Source of the DNA: Ailurus styani
Taxonomy: Eukaryota; Chordata; Mammalia; Carnivora; Ailuridae
NCBI GenBank assembly: GCA_002007465.1
Contig: LNAC01000276.1
Span: 5,081,420-5,145,419, forward strand
Direction: 5' to 3'
Length of the DNA stretch: 64,000 nt
Shown here: in pieces, positions 21,601 to 32,589 of the stretch
Layout: each line of letters opens with the position of its first letter
How positions within the stretch are numbered: position 1 is the stretch's first letter
Made by a program: the position numbers and the translations under genes
Notes under the pieces: generated by a model
The model's input: only the letters and a program-made list of their open reading frames with translations
The model's database searches: none
What the model was told of the DNA's origin: nothing

Positions 21601-22851
21601 ATGGATGCCGATCAGTCCAGCTGCACGAAGCCCCAGCCCTCCCCAGTGGCCTCCAGGACTGGCGTGAACCCCAACTCAATCCTGGTGAAGAAGACCCTGC
21701 AGCAGGACCCCCCCAGCATGGTGGGCGACAGGTTGCCCCCAAAGACCGGCGCGGTGGTCATCGACATGGGCACGGGCACCTGTAAGGTGGGCTTCGCGGG
21801 GCAGGCCCGGCCCACCTACACCGTGGCCACCATCGTGGGTTGCCAGCCCAAGAAGCCGGCCACCAGGGCGCAGCCAGCGCTGGAGACTTTCATCGGCGAG
21901 GCCGCCCGCACGCGCCCAGAGCTGACCCTGGTGCAGCCGGTGCGCAGCGGCATCGTGGTGGACTGGGACGCGGCCGAGCTCATCTGGCGTCACCTGCTGG
22001 AGCACGACCTCTGCGTGGCCCCTCGGGACCACCCGCTGCTGTTCTCCGACCCGCCCTTCAGCCCCACCACCAACCGCGAGAAGCTGGTGGAGGTGGCCTT
22101 CGAGTCGCTCGGCTCCCCTGCCATGTACGTGGCTTCCCAGTCGGTGCTGTCCGTCTACGCGCACGGGAGGATCAGCGGGCTGGTGGTGGACACCGGCCAT
22201 GGGGTCACCTGCACGGTGCCCGTCTTTCAGGGCTACCACCTGCCCCACGCCACCGAGCGCCTGGACCTGGCGGGCACGCACCTGACCGCCTTCCTGGCGG
22301 AGATGCTGCTCGGCTCGGGCTTGGCGCTGGGCCAGCGGGACCTGGACACAGTGGAGAACATCAAGCACCTCTACTGCTACGTGGCCCCCGACTTCCCGAA
22401 GGAGCAGGCCCGGCCGGAGCAGGAGTCCCAGCGGACCCTGAAGCTGCCCGACGGGAGGACCGTCGCGCTGGGCAAGGAGCTGTTCCAGTGCCCCGAACTG
22501 CTGTTCAGCCCCCCCGAGATGCCGGGGCTGGTGCCCGTGGGCATCCCCACTATGGCCCAACGGAGCCTTCACAAGGTGCCCCTGGAAGTGCGGGCCGACG
22601 TGGCGCAGAACGTGCTGCTCTGCGGGGGCTCCTCGCTCTTCCGGGGCTTCGAGGGCCGCTTCCGCGCCGAGCTGCTGCGCAGTTTGCCCCCCGAGGCCCA
22701 CGTGGTGGTGGCCGCGCAGCCCACCAGAAACTTCTCGGTGTGGATCGGTGGCTCCGTCCTGGCCTCGTTGCGCGCCTTCCAGTCCTGCTGGGTCCTGCGG
22801 GAGCAGTATGAAGAACAGGGGCCCCACATCGTGTACCGCAAATGCTACTGA
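21601..22851 (+). CDS. ACTL9: Actin-like protein 9 (single exon)
   Basis: Actin-fold protein of the testis/sperm head group, placed in the perinuclear theca in the literature. The 416-residue length matches human ACTL9 as I recall it. An N-terminal extension of about 50 residues precedes the actin fold. Visible motifs: phosphate loop 1 DMGTGTCKVGFAG (55-67), SQSVLSVYAHGR with the catalytic-Gln equivalent Q180, phosphate loop 2 DTGHGVTCTVPVFQGY (197-212), adenosine loop LLCGGSSLFRGFEGRF (339-354), WIGGSVLASL (381-390) and the family end IVYRKCY. In loop 2, actin Asp157 is His200 and actin His161 is Cys204, so ATP hydrolysis is probably weak or absent. The start is in good context (gcagtcATGG) and the frame is uninterrupted and GC-rich. 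Long antisense and shifted frames over it are by-products of GC richness. Confidence 0.96.
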   Translation: MDADQSSCTKPQPSPVASRTGVNPNSILVKKTLQQDPPSMVGDRLPPKTGAVVIDMGTGTCKVGFAGQARPTYTVATIVGCQPKKPATRAQPALETFIGEAARTRPELTLVQPVRSGIVVDWDAAELIWRHLLEHDLCVAPRDHPLLFSDPPFSPTTNREKLVEVAFESLGSPAMYVASQSVLSVYAHGRISGLVVDTGHGVTCTVPVFQGYHLPHATERLDLAGTHLTAFLAEMLLGSGLALGQRDLDTVENIKHLYCYVAPDFPKEQARPEQESQRTLKLPDGRTVALGKELFQCPELLFSPPEMPGLVPVGIPTMAQRSLHKVPLEVRADVAQNVLLCGGSSLFRGFEGRFRAELLRSLPPEAHVVVAAQPTRNFSVWIGGSVLASLRAFQSCWVLREQYEEQGPHIVYRKCY

Positions 22852-22890
22852 CTCCCGGCAGCGGGCTGGGGGCGGGGAGGGGGGGCAGGC

Positions 22891-22896
22891 AGTAAA
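22891..22896 (+). terminator. Candidate ACTL9 polyadenylation signal
   Basis: agtaaa, a common variant of aataaa, lies 40 bp after the stop codon and is the nearest signal. The 3' untranslated region would then be very short, as in many spermatid genes. Confidence 0.5.
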
Positions 22897-22899
22897 GCT

Positions 22900-24420
22900 T
22901 CCAATACCCCGCCGGCTCTGTTCTGCCTTACCCCAGGGCCCCACCCGGTCCACTCCTGACCCACCCGGACTCGCCTTGGGTTCCGACCCCGCCAGGATCT
23001 ACCGCCCAGACATCCTGGTTCTGCTCTGCCCTAACTCGCCCCCCATGAGCCAACCCCAGAGACACCCAGCTCTGACTCCCAAAACCCACCTTCCCCATGA
23101 TCAACCCACAACACACCACCTTGTCCTAACCCTGTCGGACCCACCTCCCGTGAGCCCTCCCCAAAATCACTCTCAGGCCGGGACCACTTGCCAAGGCTAT
23201 CCCCAAGACATCCCCAGATTCTCATCCCCTAATCTTACCCCAATGATCTATTGCTTTTGATATAAATCTCCCCTAAATTTCCCTTAGGCTCTAAGCCCAC
23301 AATTCACTCCCTAACTATGTCCCACAAGGACCCCTGACCCATCTCCATGACCTGTTCCTTCCAAGAAACCTGCACCAGGTGTTCCAACCCCCAACTCCCA
23401 GAACGTTCCATGAGTGTTCCAACCCCTCAGTGCACCCTCAGAATCTTCCCCCATCTCTAATCCCCCCAAACATACCTCCAGGAGACACTTGCCAAGACAC
23501 CCTTAGTTCAAGCACCCCAAATCCACCCACTCAGTGGTTTCCCCTGTCTGATTATCCAAAGTTCTCCTACACCCTGATATTCTGAGCATCTCTCCACAAG
23601 TGTCCAAACTCCATACCCACCACAAAGACTCATGTCTGGTCCCCAAGGGTCTCCCCTACAATGGCCCGCTAAAGGATTCTCCAGTGTCCAAAGCCCACCC
23701 CCCAAATTCCACCCTCCCCCATAACTCTGACCTCCCTGCATGGTTTTTTCCCCCAGATTCATTCCTTCCATCCCACACCCACCCCCTTCTTGATATACCC
23801 CGCAAAGAACAGCACGTTCTGAACCCCCAGACCCCCAGGACAGCCCCACTGCTCTTGGCTCACCTTGCTCTGTGTCTCCCACATGGCCTGCCTTACAATG
23901 CACCTCCTATCCCCTTTCCTCAGCCTTTCAAATCCTCCTAGGAAGGTTCCAGTCCCCAGCACCATCCCATGATCACCCCACTAATGCCCCAGGCCCTCTC
24001 CTGTGTTCTGACCCCTCCCAACTCCCTCCACAAAGACACTGCCCTAGGGTTGCCCCGTGATGGGCACCCAGGATATTCTACCCCAGGTTTTTCAGACTCC
24101 CAGAAACCACCCCCAGGGCCCCATCCCATTAGTTGAGACACCAATAGCCAGTGACATTCTTGAGGGCTGCCCAGTCTACCATGACCCTGGGGCAGATACC
24201 CCAGATGGGGGCTCCATCTGGACAGTGGCTCCCTCCTACCTCCCACACAGGTCCCCAGGGACCAACTGTCCCAGACTGTCCTCCCACAGAGACTGAGGAT
24301 TCTCAACACAAGGCATCCTGGGTCCTCTGTCCTTCCTCCAACCTAGTCCTTGGCTACCCTGAGCCCCTGCTGGAGGCAGGACCCTCTGCCGTCACACCAA
24401 AGAGCACAACATAAAGAACC
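22900..24420. repeat. C-rich, strand-skewed degenerate minisatellite-like tract
   Basis: About 1.5 kb with dense CCCC/CCCA runs and few G runs on the plus strand. Short modules recur imperfectly: tgttccaacccccaactcc (about 23378), tgttccaacccctcagtgc (about 23414), tgtccaaactccataccc, tgtccaaagcccacccccc, gttctgaacccccagaccc and gttctgacccctcccaactc. No open frame with protein character. Probably an old, heavily decayed tandem array. Confidence 0.5.
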
Positions 24421-25564
24421 CCAGCCTGCAGCCTGGACACGTCCTCCCAGCTTACCAGTAAAATAAGCCCAAGCTGCCAGAGCTCATCCATGTCCACACT
24501 GGGTCCCCACCTCCCTCAGTCCAAGGAAGCATTCATCCGTACATCCAATCACTCAATATTTACTGAGCTTCTCTGTCTCTGTCTCCCTGAATCTCTCTGA
24601 CTCTATTTTTGGTTTTTACTTGCTCACTTGGATACTTCCCTCTCTCTCTCTCTCTCTCCTCTCCCCCTTCCCCCTCCCTTGTTCCCTCCCTCCTCCATCT
24701 GACTCACATGTAGGCCCTCTTCTTATGCAGGAATTTTCAGAAGTGGAAATTCATTTATCTGTGGAGCACTGAAACCACCACCCCCTCTCCACCTCCCCAT
24801 CCGCCATCAGACAATGTGGGTGAGCAAGGGCCCTGGTTAGCCCCACCCACCATGTCCCACTGTGTCCTGGGGACCAGGCAGGGTCTCCGGTCCCATTCCC
24901 GGCCAGTGAGCGGTCCTCAGCTGGGGGACGGCCCCCGAGTCAGGCCAGGGTCTCCAGATCACAAACACGGGGTGTTGGACCCCCTTGCCTCGCCTCCTCA
25001 CCAGGCAGGCAGCCTCAATCTGTAGCCTCGGCAAGAACCCCCAAGGAGGTTACAGGTAGTGAGGAGAAACTTCTCATTCTTCCCACAAGGAGGCACCACC
25101 TCCAAGCTCAAGGCTCTGCAAATGGCATCACGTTTAGAACCACAAAGAAAGCAGCAAACCGGTCTTCCCCACACCTCAAGTGAGACCCACCCCACACAGT
25201 GGTGTCAGGACACTGCCAACCACACTCATAGAGGGGATGTGGGACAGACTGGGTCTCTGATGCTACAGGAAGTGAGGAGGATGCAGAAACCCCCACCACT
25301 TCTGGGCTGCTGGGTGGACTCTCATTTAGATCAGATTGAGCTCCCCCAAACCCAACCTTCCCTGTTGCAGAAATTTTCTCTACAGCCCTTGTGACCTGTG
25401 CCCCTCTCTTTTGCACACTCCCAGGGATAGGAAGCGCACTACCTCAAGCCTATTGTCAGAAATCTCGCCTCCTCCCTGGAGTTGTAGGTAAACCTTTCCA
25501 CTCTGCCTGCCACCCGCCTCCCCCCAGTGGAGCACTGAGAGCACCAGAGACCCTGATCCTCCTC
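24421..25564. other. Intergenic; pyrimidine-rich stretch
   Basis: 24640-24710 is a (CT)n/CCCT-rich run. From 24.8 to 25.56 kb the sequence is moderately GC-rich without a supported frame. More of the decayed actin-like copy could lie here but I cannot align it by eye. Confidence 0.4.
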
Positions 25565-25712
25565 ATGCCCACACGCATCCCCGCAGTCTGCTCTTCCATG
25601 TGGGTCAGGGACCCCATCCCAGCACACGCTGTGTGCATTCCTGTCCTGGGTCCCATGAGAGCAATACAAGGAGCAGGGGCCCTATATCATGTATGGCAAA
25701 AGGAGGGTTTAA
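25565..25712 (+). pseudogene. Actin-like 3' end remnant, related to ACTL9
   Basis: From about 25631 the sequence lines up with the last codons of ACTL9. Over 25649-25702 I count 40 identical bases of 54, the differences being mostly transitions. In the ACTL9 frame it reads V-P-stop-EQYKEQGPYIMYGKRRV-stop, against ACTL9 EQYEEQGPHIVYRKCY, and the stop codon tga replaces a Leu-Arg position. Weaker similarity appears to continue upstream to about 25565 around a tgtggg stretch aligned with the WIGGS region. No start, nucleotide-binding loops or matching 3' flank were found. I read it as the relic of a tandem actin-like gene copy. Confidence 0.65.
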
Positions 25713-25748
25713 GGAGATATGTGTGTACCAAGGTGACATGAGGTGGAC

Positions 25749-26345
25749 CTGTGATGGTTAATTTTGTGTGTCAACTTGGCTAGGCAATGGTACCCAGATG
25801 TTTGATTAAACACCGTTCTAGACGTTGTTGTGAAGGTATTGTTTAAAGATTTATTTATTTATTTGAGAGAGAGGTGGGAGAGAGAATCTCAAGCAGATTC
25901 CACACTGAGCATGGAGCTGGATGAAGGGCTCTATTCCACAATCCTGAGATCATGACCTGAGCCCAAATCAAGAGTCAGCTGCTTAACTGACTGAGCCACC
26001 CAGGTGCCCCAGTAGAGATATTTTTTAGATAAGTTAGATTTAAATCAATAGACTTTGAGTTAGACATTGCCCCCTCATAGTGTGGGTGGGCCTTATCTAA
26101 TCAGTTGAAAGCCTTAAGAGAACAAAAACTAACCACCACCACCCCCCGCCCCCAGAAAGAAGGAATTTTGCCAGCAGAGTACCTTCAGGTTCAAACTGCA
26201 ACTCTTCCTAGGTCTCCAACCTTCCAGCCTACTCTACAGATTTTGGGTCAACCTCCACAATCCTATGGCCAATTCCTTAAAATAAATCTGTCTTCCACTA
26301 TATATGCATCTTCTTTGTTCTGTTTCTCTGGAGAACCCTAAGGTA
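25749..26345 (+). mobile_element. LTR-like ancient repeat split by a SINE
   Basis: Left end tgtgatggttaattttgtgt and tcaacttggctaggcaatgg, middle gtgggtgggccttatctaatc, right end ttctgtttctctggagaaccc. The same family occurs at 31.2-32.0 kb and, partly, at 61.4-61.6 kb. Noncoding. I am unsure of the family name. Confidence 0.65.
25841..26010 (-). mobile_element. Can-SINE, inverted, older
   Basis: aaagatttatttatttatttg at left, reversed body, ctgagccacccaggtgcccc at right. No clean target-site duplication seen. Confidence 0.88.
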
Positions 26346-26480
26346 CATGCCAAGCCCCCTTCCTTCCTCAGGACTTTTGCACTTGCTATTCCCTGTACTC
26401 AGAGTGCTCCTTCTCATTTCCCATCTTATCAAAGGTAGCCCCTTGCTCAGTATGACACAAAGCCCAGAAGTCATGAAAGG
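26346..26480 (+). repeat. L2 fragment
   Basis: ttcctcaggacttttgcacttg, tattccctgtactcagag and ccttgctcag fit the L2 3' region. Confidence 0.5.
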
Positions 26481-26499
26481 AATCATTAAAGCAGTCGAC

Positions 26500-27560
26500 T
26501 TCATGTAAACATCAAAAAAAAAAAATCTGCGAAGTAAAAATCACCCCAAACAATGTCAAAGACAAATGACAATTTTTTAGAAAAACAAATATTACATAAT
26601 TTTTAAATGATAAATGGGGAAAGCTGCAACTCATAACACAGAGGGAATATGTCCATAATATGTAAAGAGCTGTTGGAAAGAATCAATAAGAAAAATACTA
26701 CAACAGTTAGCAAAGGATATGAACTGTAAGCTCACAGAGAAAAAAAAAGACAAATGGTTCTTTGATCCTTGAGAAGATACACAGTCTCGTAAGGGAAATG
26801 AACATAAAAAACTATACTGTGATACCATTTTTAACCCATCAGATTGGCAAAGATCAAAAGGCTTGATAACACCCATATTGGCAAGGCTGTAGGGTAACTG
26901 GCCTTCTCTTACCTTGATGATGAGAAGGAAGCTGGCACAACCCCAACACAGGACAAGTCTCAGTAACTACTTAAATGACAAATGCCCACACCTTCTGGCC
27001 CAGCTATGACACTTCCAAGAATTTCTCCTTCAGATACAATCACTTATGTGCAAAATGACATAAATGCCATTATCCCTTGCGCACTGCAGCAATTAATGGC
27101 GGCAAAACGTGAGAAACAGCAATCTGTGTTTTCGATGTTGTGTGACCATCCAGAACAGGTTAAATAAATCACCCCCAAACTAAGAGGAATACAACACCAC
27201 TGTCAAAAAGGAACCCCACAAGCCATGTCCCCTGATATGAGGGGATTACCAACATATATTGTGAGTGAAAAAAAGGCCCAAAAGTCTATGTCACTACCAT
27301 TTGTGGGGGGGTGGGGAAAGACAGGAATAAATGAGTATGTAGAGATTTGCTTGAAAATACGCAGAACATCTCTGGAAGATTTCACGAGAAAACTGAGCGG
27401 GGTTGCTTCTAGAAAAGTCCCATCCTAAGAGGCAATCACTTTCAGACGTTTTTTCCTACTGTCCCCGTGAAAGGTCAACTGTGTATCTGCTTGTATGTCT
27501 ATGTGTATCTGTGCCTTACACATGAAAACACATTTTCCCCACACACCCCCAACTAATTTT
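26500..27560 (+). mobile_element. Old L1 (ORF2 end and 3' region)
   Basis: agctgttggaaagaatcaataag, tttaacccatcagattggc, acacccatattggcaaggc and caagaatttctccttcagat are old L1 phrases. Decayed, no usable frame. Confidence 0.65.
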
Positions 27561-28665
27561 TACCCCCTTGGGTACAATATCACCTCCACTGAGGGTTGAT
27601 GCTCGTGGGAGGGTCACCTGTGTATCAAGACCAGAAGGGGACTTCCCACTGCCCACCCTTTTGAAGTATTAGAATTTTGAATCGTGTGATTATGTTTTTT
27701 TTTAAATATAAATGTTTCCTTTAAGTTCCTCTGGCATCCACCCAGGTAGCACGGGCAATGATCTTCTGATTTCTTTGATCCTTGTTAATAGAGGGCATCA
27801 CCCTCTGGGGCCATAAGTTCCAGGCCCCCCGTGGGTCATTCACCCAGCATTCAATCGAGTCCAGGACATGTCTGTTGAATGACTGAATGGATGAGCCAGG
27901 ATTTCAGCGAAGCTTACAGGAATCCTACGTAGGGGTCCCTCCCTCTCATTCTCTGGCATTGGAGTCAGACAGACGTGAATTCCATTCACGCTTCCTCACA
28001 TGCTCTGTGACCACGGACAAGTGACCTGACGTTTCTGAGACTCACTCGATACACCTGTAAAATGAGGGTGATATCAGTGTTCACTTCAGGGGGTAGCTTT
28101 ATAAGGATTAAGCATGACACAGGCGCTCTAGGAAGTATGGAAGGACACCTCTGAAATTGCTGTTGTTTTTTGGGGCTGCAGGGGTTGGGGGTGTTTCACA
28201 TTTACTCCAGGTATTAATGTATCATTAGAATGTTCTACAGTGAGAATGCCCCCCTAAAAATAATTTCTTAAAGCCATTTTGAGTAACACATAAAATGAAC
28301 TTAACATGCTCAGTACACAGCAGGGGTCAAATAAATGGTTCCTGTTTCAACAAGAGTGTGCCAAAGATAGACCCCAAGTCTTCCAGCCAGCCAGCCAGCT
28401 GGCCACTGAGGGCCTAGAAACTGTTTTCTAAGGGTCTGAGCAAAAAGAGGATCCACCCAGTTACTGCCAGGGCCTCACCCCAGGGTCCAGACCCTCTGTT
28501 CTGTGGGGGACCCAAGGGAGAACACATTTGGAGGAGGTCAGGTCAGCCCCCCAGGCAAGGCACAGACGGGGTGGGATTAGGGGGAGGCAGGTGAAGGACA
28601 CAGGGCCAAAGGACAATATCTGTGCTGTCTGTGTTTTAAAATGTGATCACTTGGTTCATCAGGGG
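27561..28665. other. Intergenic with a MIR
   Basis: 27955-28140 carries a plus-strand MIR core (gagtcagacagacgtgaattc, gaccacggacaagtgacctg, acctgtaaaatgagggtgat). At 28385-28402 (CCAG)n occurs briefly. No gene. Confidence 0.5.
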
Positions 28666-28748
28666 ATTTTTTTTTCAGTGATCCAAGAGTCACTGTTTAT
28701 GCACCACACCCAGTGCTCCACGCAATACGTGCCCTCCTTAATACCCAT
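28666..28748 (-). mobile_element. Very short inverted L1 3' end
   Basis: Reverse complement of the L1 3' end: t-run, agtgatccaagagtcactg, atgcaccacacccagtgctc, gtgccctccttaatacccat. It is the same sequence as bases 10-100 of this window in the opposite orientation. Confidence 0.88.
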
Positions 28749-29200
28749 TATTTTGCATGAATTGATTTTTTTTTAATATTGCACTGAGGGGTGCCTGGGT
28801 GGTTCAGTCGGTTAAGCGTCTGACTCTTGGTTTCAACTCAGGTCATGATCTCAAGGTCACAGGATCAAACCCCATGGCAGGCACCAAGCTCAGCATGGAG
28901 TCTGCTTGAGATTCTCCCCTTCTCCCTCTGCCCCTCCCCCTGCTTGTGCACTCTCTCTCTCTCTCTCTCTCTCTGAAGTAAAATAAATAAATAAAATATT
29001 TTTTAAAAATTGCACTGATGCCAGGGGCTGGGGGAGGGATGAATGGGGAATGACGTAAGGGGTATGACTCATTTGGGGGGATGATGGAATGTTCTGGAAC
29101 TAGATAGTGGCAAGGGTTGCACAGCCTTGGGAATGTCCTAACCGCCGCTGATCTATACATTTTCAGAAGGTGAACCTTAGGGTACGGGAGACAGTCTTGA
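28749..29200 (+). mobile_element. Old L1 3' end with inserted SINE
   Basis: After the SINE: tgccaggggctgggggagg, gatggaatgttctggaactag, atagtggcaagggttgcac. Old L1 3' region. Confidence 0.65.
28788..29008 (+). mobile_element. Can-SINE, older subfamily
   Basis: ggggtgcctgggtggttcag, gtcggttaagcgtctgac, (CT)n, aaataaataaataaa. The target-site duplication attgcactga is at 28778-28787 and 29009-29018. Confidence 0.94.
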
Positions 29201-30180
29201 TGTAAAGCCCTGCTTTGAATGATGATTTACCTTATAAGTCCTAGGGATCTGGCACACAGCACCACGAATGCAGAGAGCAATACCGTATCATAATCATCAC
29301 ACTTGCTGAGGAGCTAGAAAACCCCCGAAAAGAAATCATAATTATGGAACCAAAAGGAGGTGCTAATTAGGGCTATGACAGCAATCGTATTACAATATAT
29401 AAAAGTATCAAATGTGGTATGCCTTACATTTACACAAGGTTATATGTCCGTTAAAATAAGAAGCATAAAATAAAATAAAAAAATAAAAAGAAGCAGCATT
29501 ATGTTCTTTGATTTCTGAGATTTCGGGTGCCCCCTTACATTTTGCTCTGAGGGACGCCTCACTTGTTGTGCCCAAATCCCAGCCTTGTGAACAGAGACAC
29601 CAGGGAGACAGTGAGGGGCTGGGACTGCCTGTTTGCTTGTGTGAGGCTGGCCCAGGAAGGAGAGACCGGAAGATTGGTCTCCTCAAGACCACGGCCGCAG
29701 AGCCTGCTTCCCACTGAAACCAGGAAATCACCCACACCGCTGCCCCCACCCACAGCGGGGCACCTGCACCTGCTGGGCCCACCCTCACCCTGGCACAGAA
29801 GAATTAAACCCAGCCCTGGGGGAGGAAAAGTGTAGTTCGCTATAGACAGGGGTTTCTGGCTTGAGCAGAACATTTCAAACACACTCACACCTATACCCTC
29901 ACCTTCAGCGGTCACCTGGGACATCCTGAAACTTTGCACGTACAGATGGGGCTGCCAGGTGTGAGAAAGAAAAGGGAAAGAGGGCTAGGCTGGGCGACAG
30001 GGGTCAAGAGAGGTTGCTAATTGATTTCCTCAAAATGCAACTGGTGCCTGGCTAAGCGAGCCCCTGGGCAGTGAGTGGAAAAGGTGCAGCTGGCCGAGCT
30101 GGTTGGCAGTTACCCCAAAGGGAGCTAATCTTACCTCCTGGGCCTTGCTCTCTACCCCCTTCTCCCCAGCCCCATGCCTC
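29201..30180. other. Intergenic, nothing recognised
   Basis: Overlapping short frames on both strands between 29.4 and 29.95 kb have no domain or codon signature. Confidence 0.4.
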
Positions 30181-30740
30181 CCACATAGTCCAGGTTGTTA
30201 CCCCCTCTTCCCCATGGGCACCCTACCTTCCCCTTCAAATCTGCCCCCCTACCTCAAATCTTAGGAATCTCTTCTGCCAGAAACAAATCTAACAATGCCC
30301 CTCTCCTGCTCAACATCCTTTGCTGGTTCCCCATAGCCCTGGAGCTAAAGGATTTTCCAAGAGCCCCACTGACAACTGGACCAAAGCCCTGCTAACCCCT
30401 CAGGGCTCCTCACAGCATTGCCCAATGCATTCCATTCTTGCATGCGTCAGCACTTTCCCGCCCACCTCAGGGCCTTTGCACGAGCTATCCCCTCCATGCA
30501 GAACCCTTTCTTTCCTCCTCTTTCCTTAGTTGTTGCCTATATCTGCTTCAGGTCTCCCCTCTGGGAAACCTGTGCGACCACCCAGTGGGTCAGGCCCACA
30601 AGCACCAGGCTTCAGTCCAACCTAACATTTATCAGACTTATACATTCTATCTGCATGTGTGACCCAACAACCCATGTTGGCCTTTCCCAGCAGACTATGA
30701 TTCCGGGAAATAACTAGAACTGGCTTGCAGTAGGTTCTCA
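30181..30740 (+). repeat. L2 3' region
   Basis: tttgctggttccccatagccc, ccacctcagggcctttgcac and gagctatcccctccatgcag are classic L2 wording. The open frames here are repeat-derived. Confidence 0.7.
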
Positions 30741-31228
30741 ACCAACACTTACCCCTTGGTGAAATCAGAACTTTCTGCCCAGAAGAAGAAACAGACAATA
30801 AGTGCAAACAGAAGTAAGAATTTCAGATCATGGTGGGAAAAAAAAGAATTCCAGATCATGAAAAATACCCTGAAGAAAAAGCAACCGGGTGATGTGACTG
30901 GTGATCACATAGGAGCTGAGAAGATGAGGGAAGAGCATTCCAGGCAGAGGGAACCACAAGGGTAAAGGCCTGGAGGCAGGACACGCTTGGTGTGTTTGAG
31001 GAACACAGTAGAGCAAGTGAGGGGGAGAGAGGAGGAGGGGAGAGCAGGGAGGGGACAGGGCACGTGGTGAGGGCCTTATAGGCTGTGACAATATTGAACT
31101 TTACCCAAGCTTTGTGATATTAGAAAACAGAGGAGGTTAGGGAATCCCCCCACCCTTTGTGTTCCAGGAAACTACTTACTGCAAGGAACACTGTCCCATA
31201 TGACTTAGATTAGACTCGCGGAGGCTCC
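30741..31228 (+). repeat. Fossil interspersed repeat
   Basis: agggaagagcattccaggc, agagggaaccacaagggta, aaaggcctggaggcaggac and gtgagggccttataggctg form the best-preserved copy of the family noted at 3.4, 20.9, 35.0 and 58.6 kb. Confidence 0.6.
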
Positions 31229-32045
31229 CTGTGATGGTTTGTTTCATGTCTCAACTTGGCTGGGCCACAGGGTGCCCAGATATGGCCAAATATTATTCCG
31301 GGTGTGTCTGTGAGGGTGAGGGTGTTTGGGGATGAGATCAACACTTAAATCAGTAGACTGAGTAAAGCAGATTGCCCTCCTGAAAGTGGGTGGGCCTCAT
31401 CCAATCAGTTGATGGTCTGAATAGAACAAAACAATGACACTCCTCAGAATAAGAGAGAATTCTACCTGCCTGATAGCCTTCAGACTGGCTGACTGGCTTT
31501 GTCTTAGCCTTTGAACTTGAACTGAGACCCAGAACTTCCTGGGTCTCAAGCCTGCTGATTCACACTTCAGATCTCAAGTCTTGACAGCCTTTGTAATCAC
31601 GTGAAATAATTCCTCCTAATAAAGATATATACCAGGTTATAGATAGATCTCTAGATAGACACAGATGTAGACATTTGTCTGTCTGTAGATCTATCTAGAT
31701 AGTTATCTGTAGCCTGGCATTCACATATTTATCTATGTCTACTTACAGATATCTAATAGATAAGATAGGCATGTATGTGTACACACACACACAGAGAGAC
31801 ATTAAAGACCTATACTATATAATGATACATGTAAATATCTGTAGCTCTAGATATATCTCTATAGACCTACAGATATGTGTATTTTATAAATATTATATAA
31901 GTTACAGATATATGTAGAAATAGATCTCTATCTAGCTGTAGATATGGGGACATAGAACAATGGAACTACAGACAGACACCTACATACATATACACATCAT
32001 CATATTACATCCTATTGTTCCCGTCTCTCCGGAGAACCCCAATGC
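31229..32045 (+). mobile_element. LTR-like ancient repeat with expanded internal microsatellite
   Basis: Left end tgtgatggtttgtttcatgt and caacttggctgggccacagg, middle gtgggtgggcctcatccaat, right end ttcccgtctctccggagaacc. It is normally a few hundred bases; here about 330 bases of TAGA/TATC-type repeat are inserted before the right end. Confidence 0.7.
31630..31960. repeat. Degenerate TAGA/TCTA and TATA microsatellite
   Basis: Recurring agatag, tctatc, agatat and an (AC)n run within the 3' part of the LTR-like repeat. Confidence 0.8.
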
Positions 32046-32345
32046 AGATTTCCTCATTCACCTACGACAAGGCCAGGCAGAGACCCTCCAAATTCCTGCT
32101 TTGCCCAGAAGTGATCAGCCTAAGTGCTTGTCCTCTCTGATCCATCAGAACACAATGCTTGTTAACCAAATTTTCCTTCCCCCTGGGCCCTGAACTTAGG
32201 TACTCCTCACCGGAGCCAGCAGACAGCTCATCCAGAGAACAGGCGGGCCCCAGGGGGATACCCTCTGATCCACTCTCCCATCAGGCTGGCTTTCCATCCC
32301 ACCTCCCCACACCCAGCTCTTGTCAGCTGTGTTCACGTCTCTCTG
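32046..32345. other. Intergenic, nothing recognised
   Basis: No exon or nameable repeat. Confidence 0.4.
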
Positions 32346-32363
32346 TAAGAAATCTGCTTTGTG

Positions 32364-32571
32364 GGGCACCTGGGTGGCTCAGTGGGTTAAAGCATCTGCC
32401 TTCAGCTCAGGTCATGATCTCAGTGTCCCGGGATGGAGCCCCACATCAGGCTCTCTGCTCAGCAGGGAACCTGCTTCCTCCTCTCTCTCTCTCTGCCTGC
32501 CTCTCTGCCTACTTGTGATCTCTCTCTCTATCAAATAAATAAATAAAATCTTAAAAAAATAAATAAAAAAA
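32364..32571 (+). mobile_element. Can-SINE, mustelid-type
   Basis: gggcacctgggtggctcagt, gggttaaagcatctgcc, tail rich in aaat units. The target-site duplication taagaaatctgctttgtg (18 bp) is at 32346-32363 and 32572-32589. Confidence 0.96.
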
Positions 32572-32589
32572 TAAGAAATCTGCTTTGTG

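Noticed and set aside
21676..22953. 425-codon antisense frame and a 323-codon shifted frame over ACTL9
   Set aside because: Both are low-complexity Gly/His/Arg or Ala/Arg/Gly-rich shadows of a GC-rich coding exon; the actin motifs are only in the 21601 frame.
24816..25560. 5' part of the ACTL9-like relic
   Set aside because: I looked for the nucleotide-loop regions of ACTL9 here and could not align them by eye, so only the 3' end is reported.
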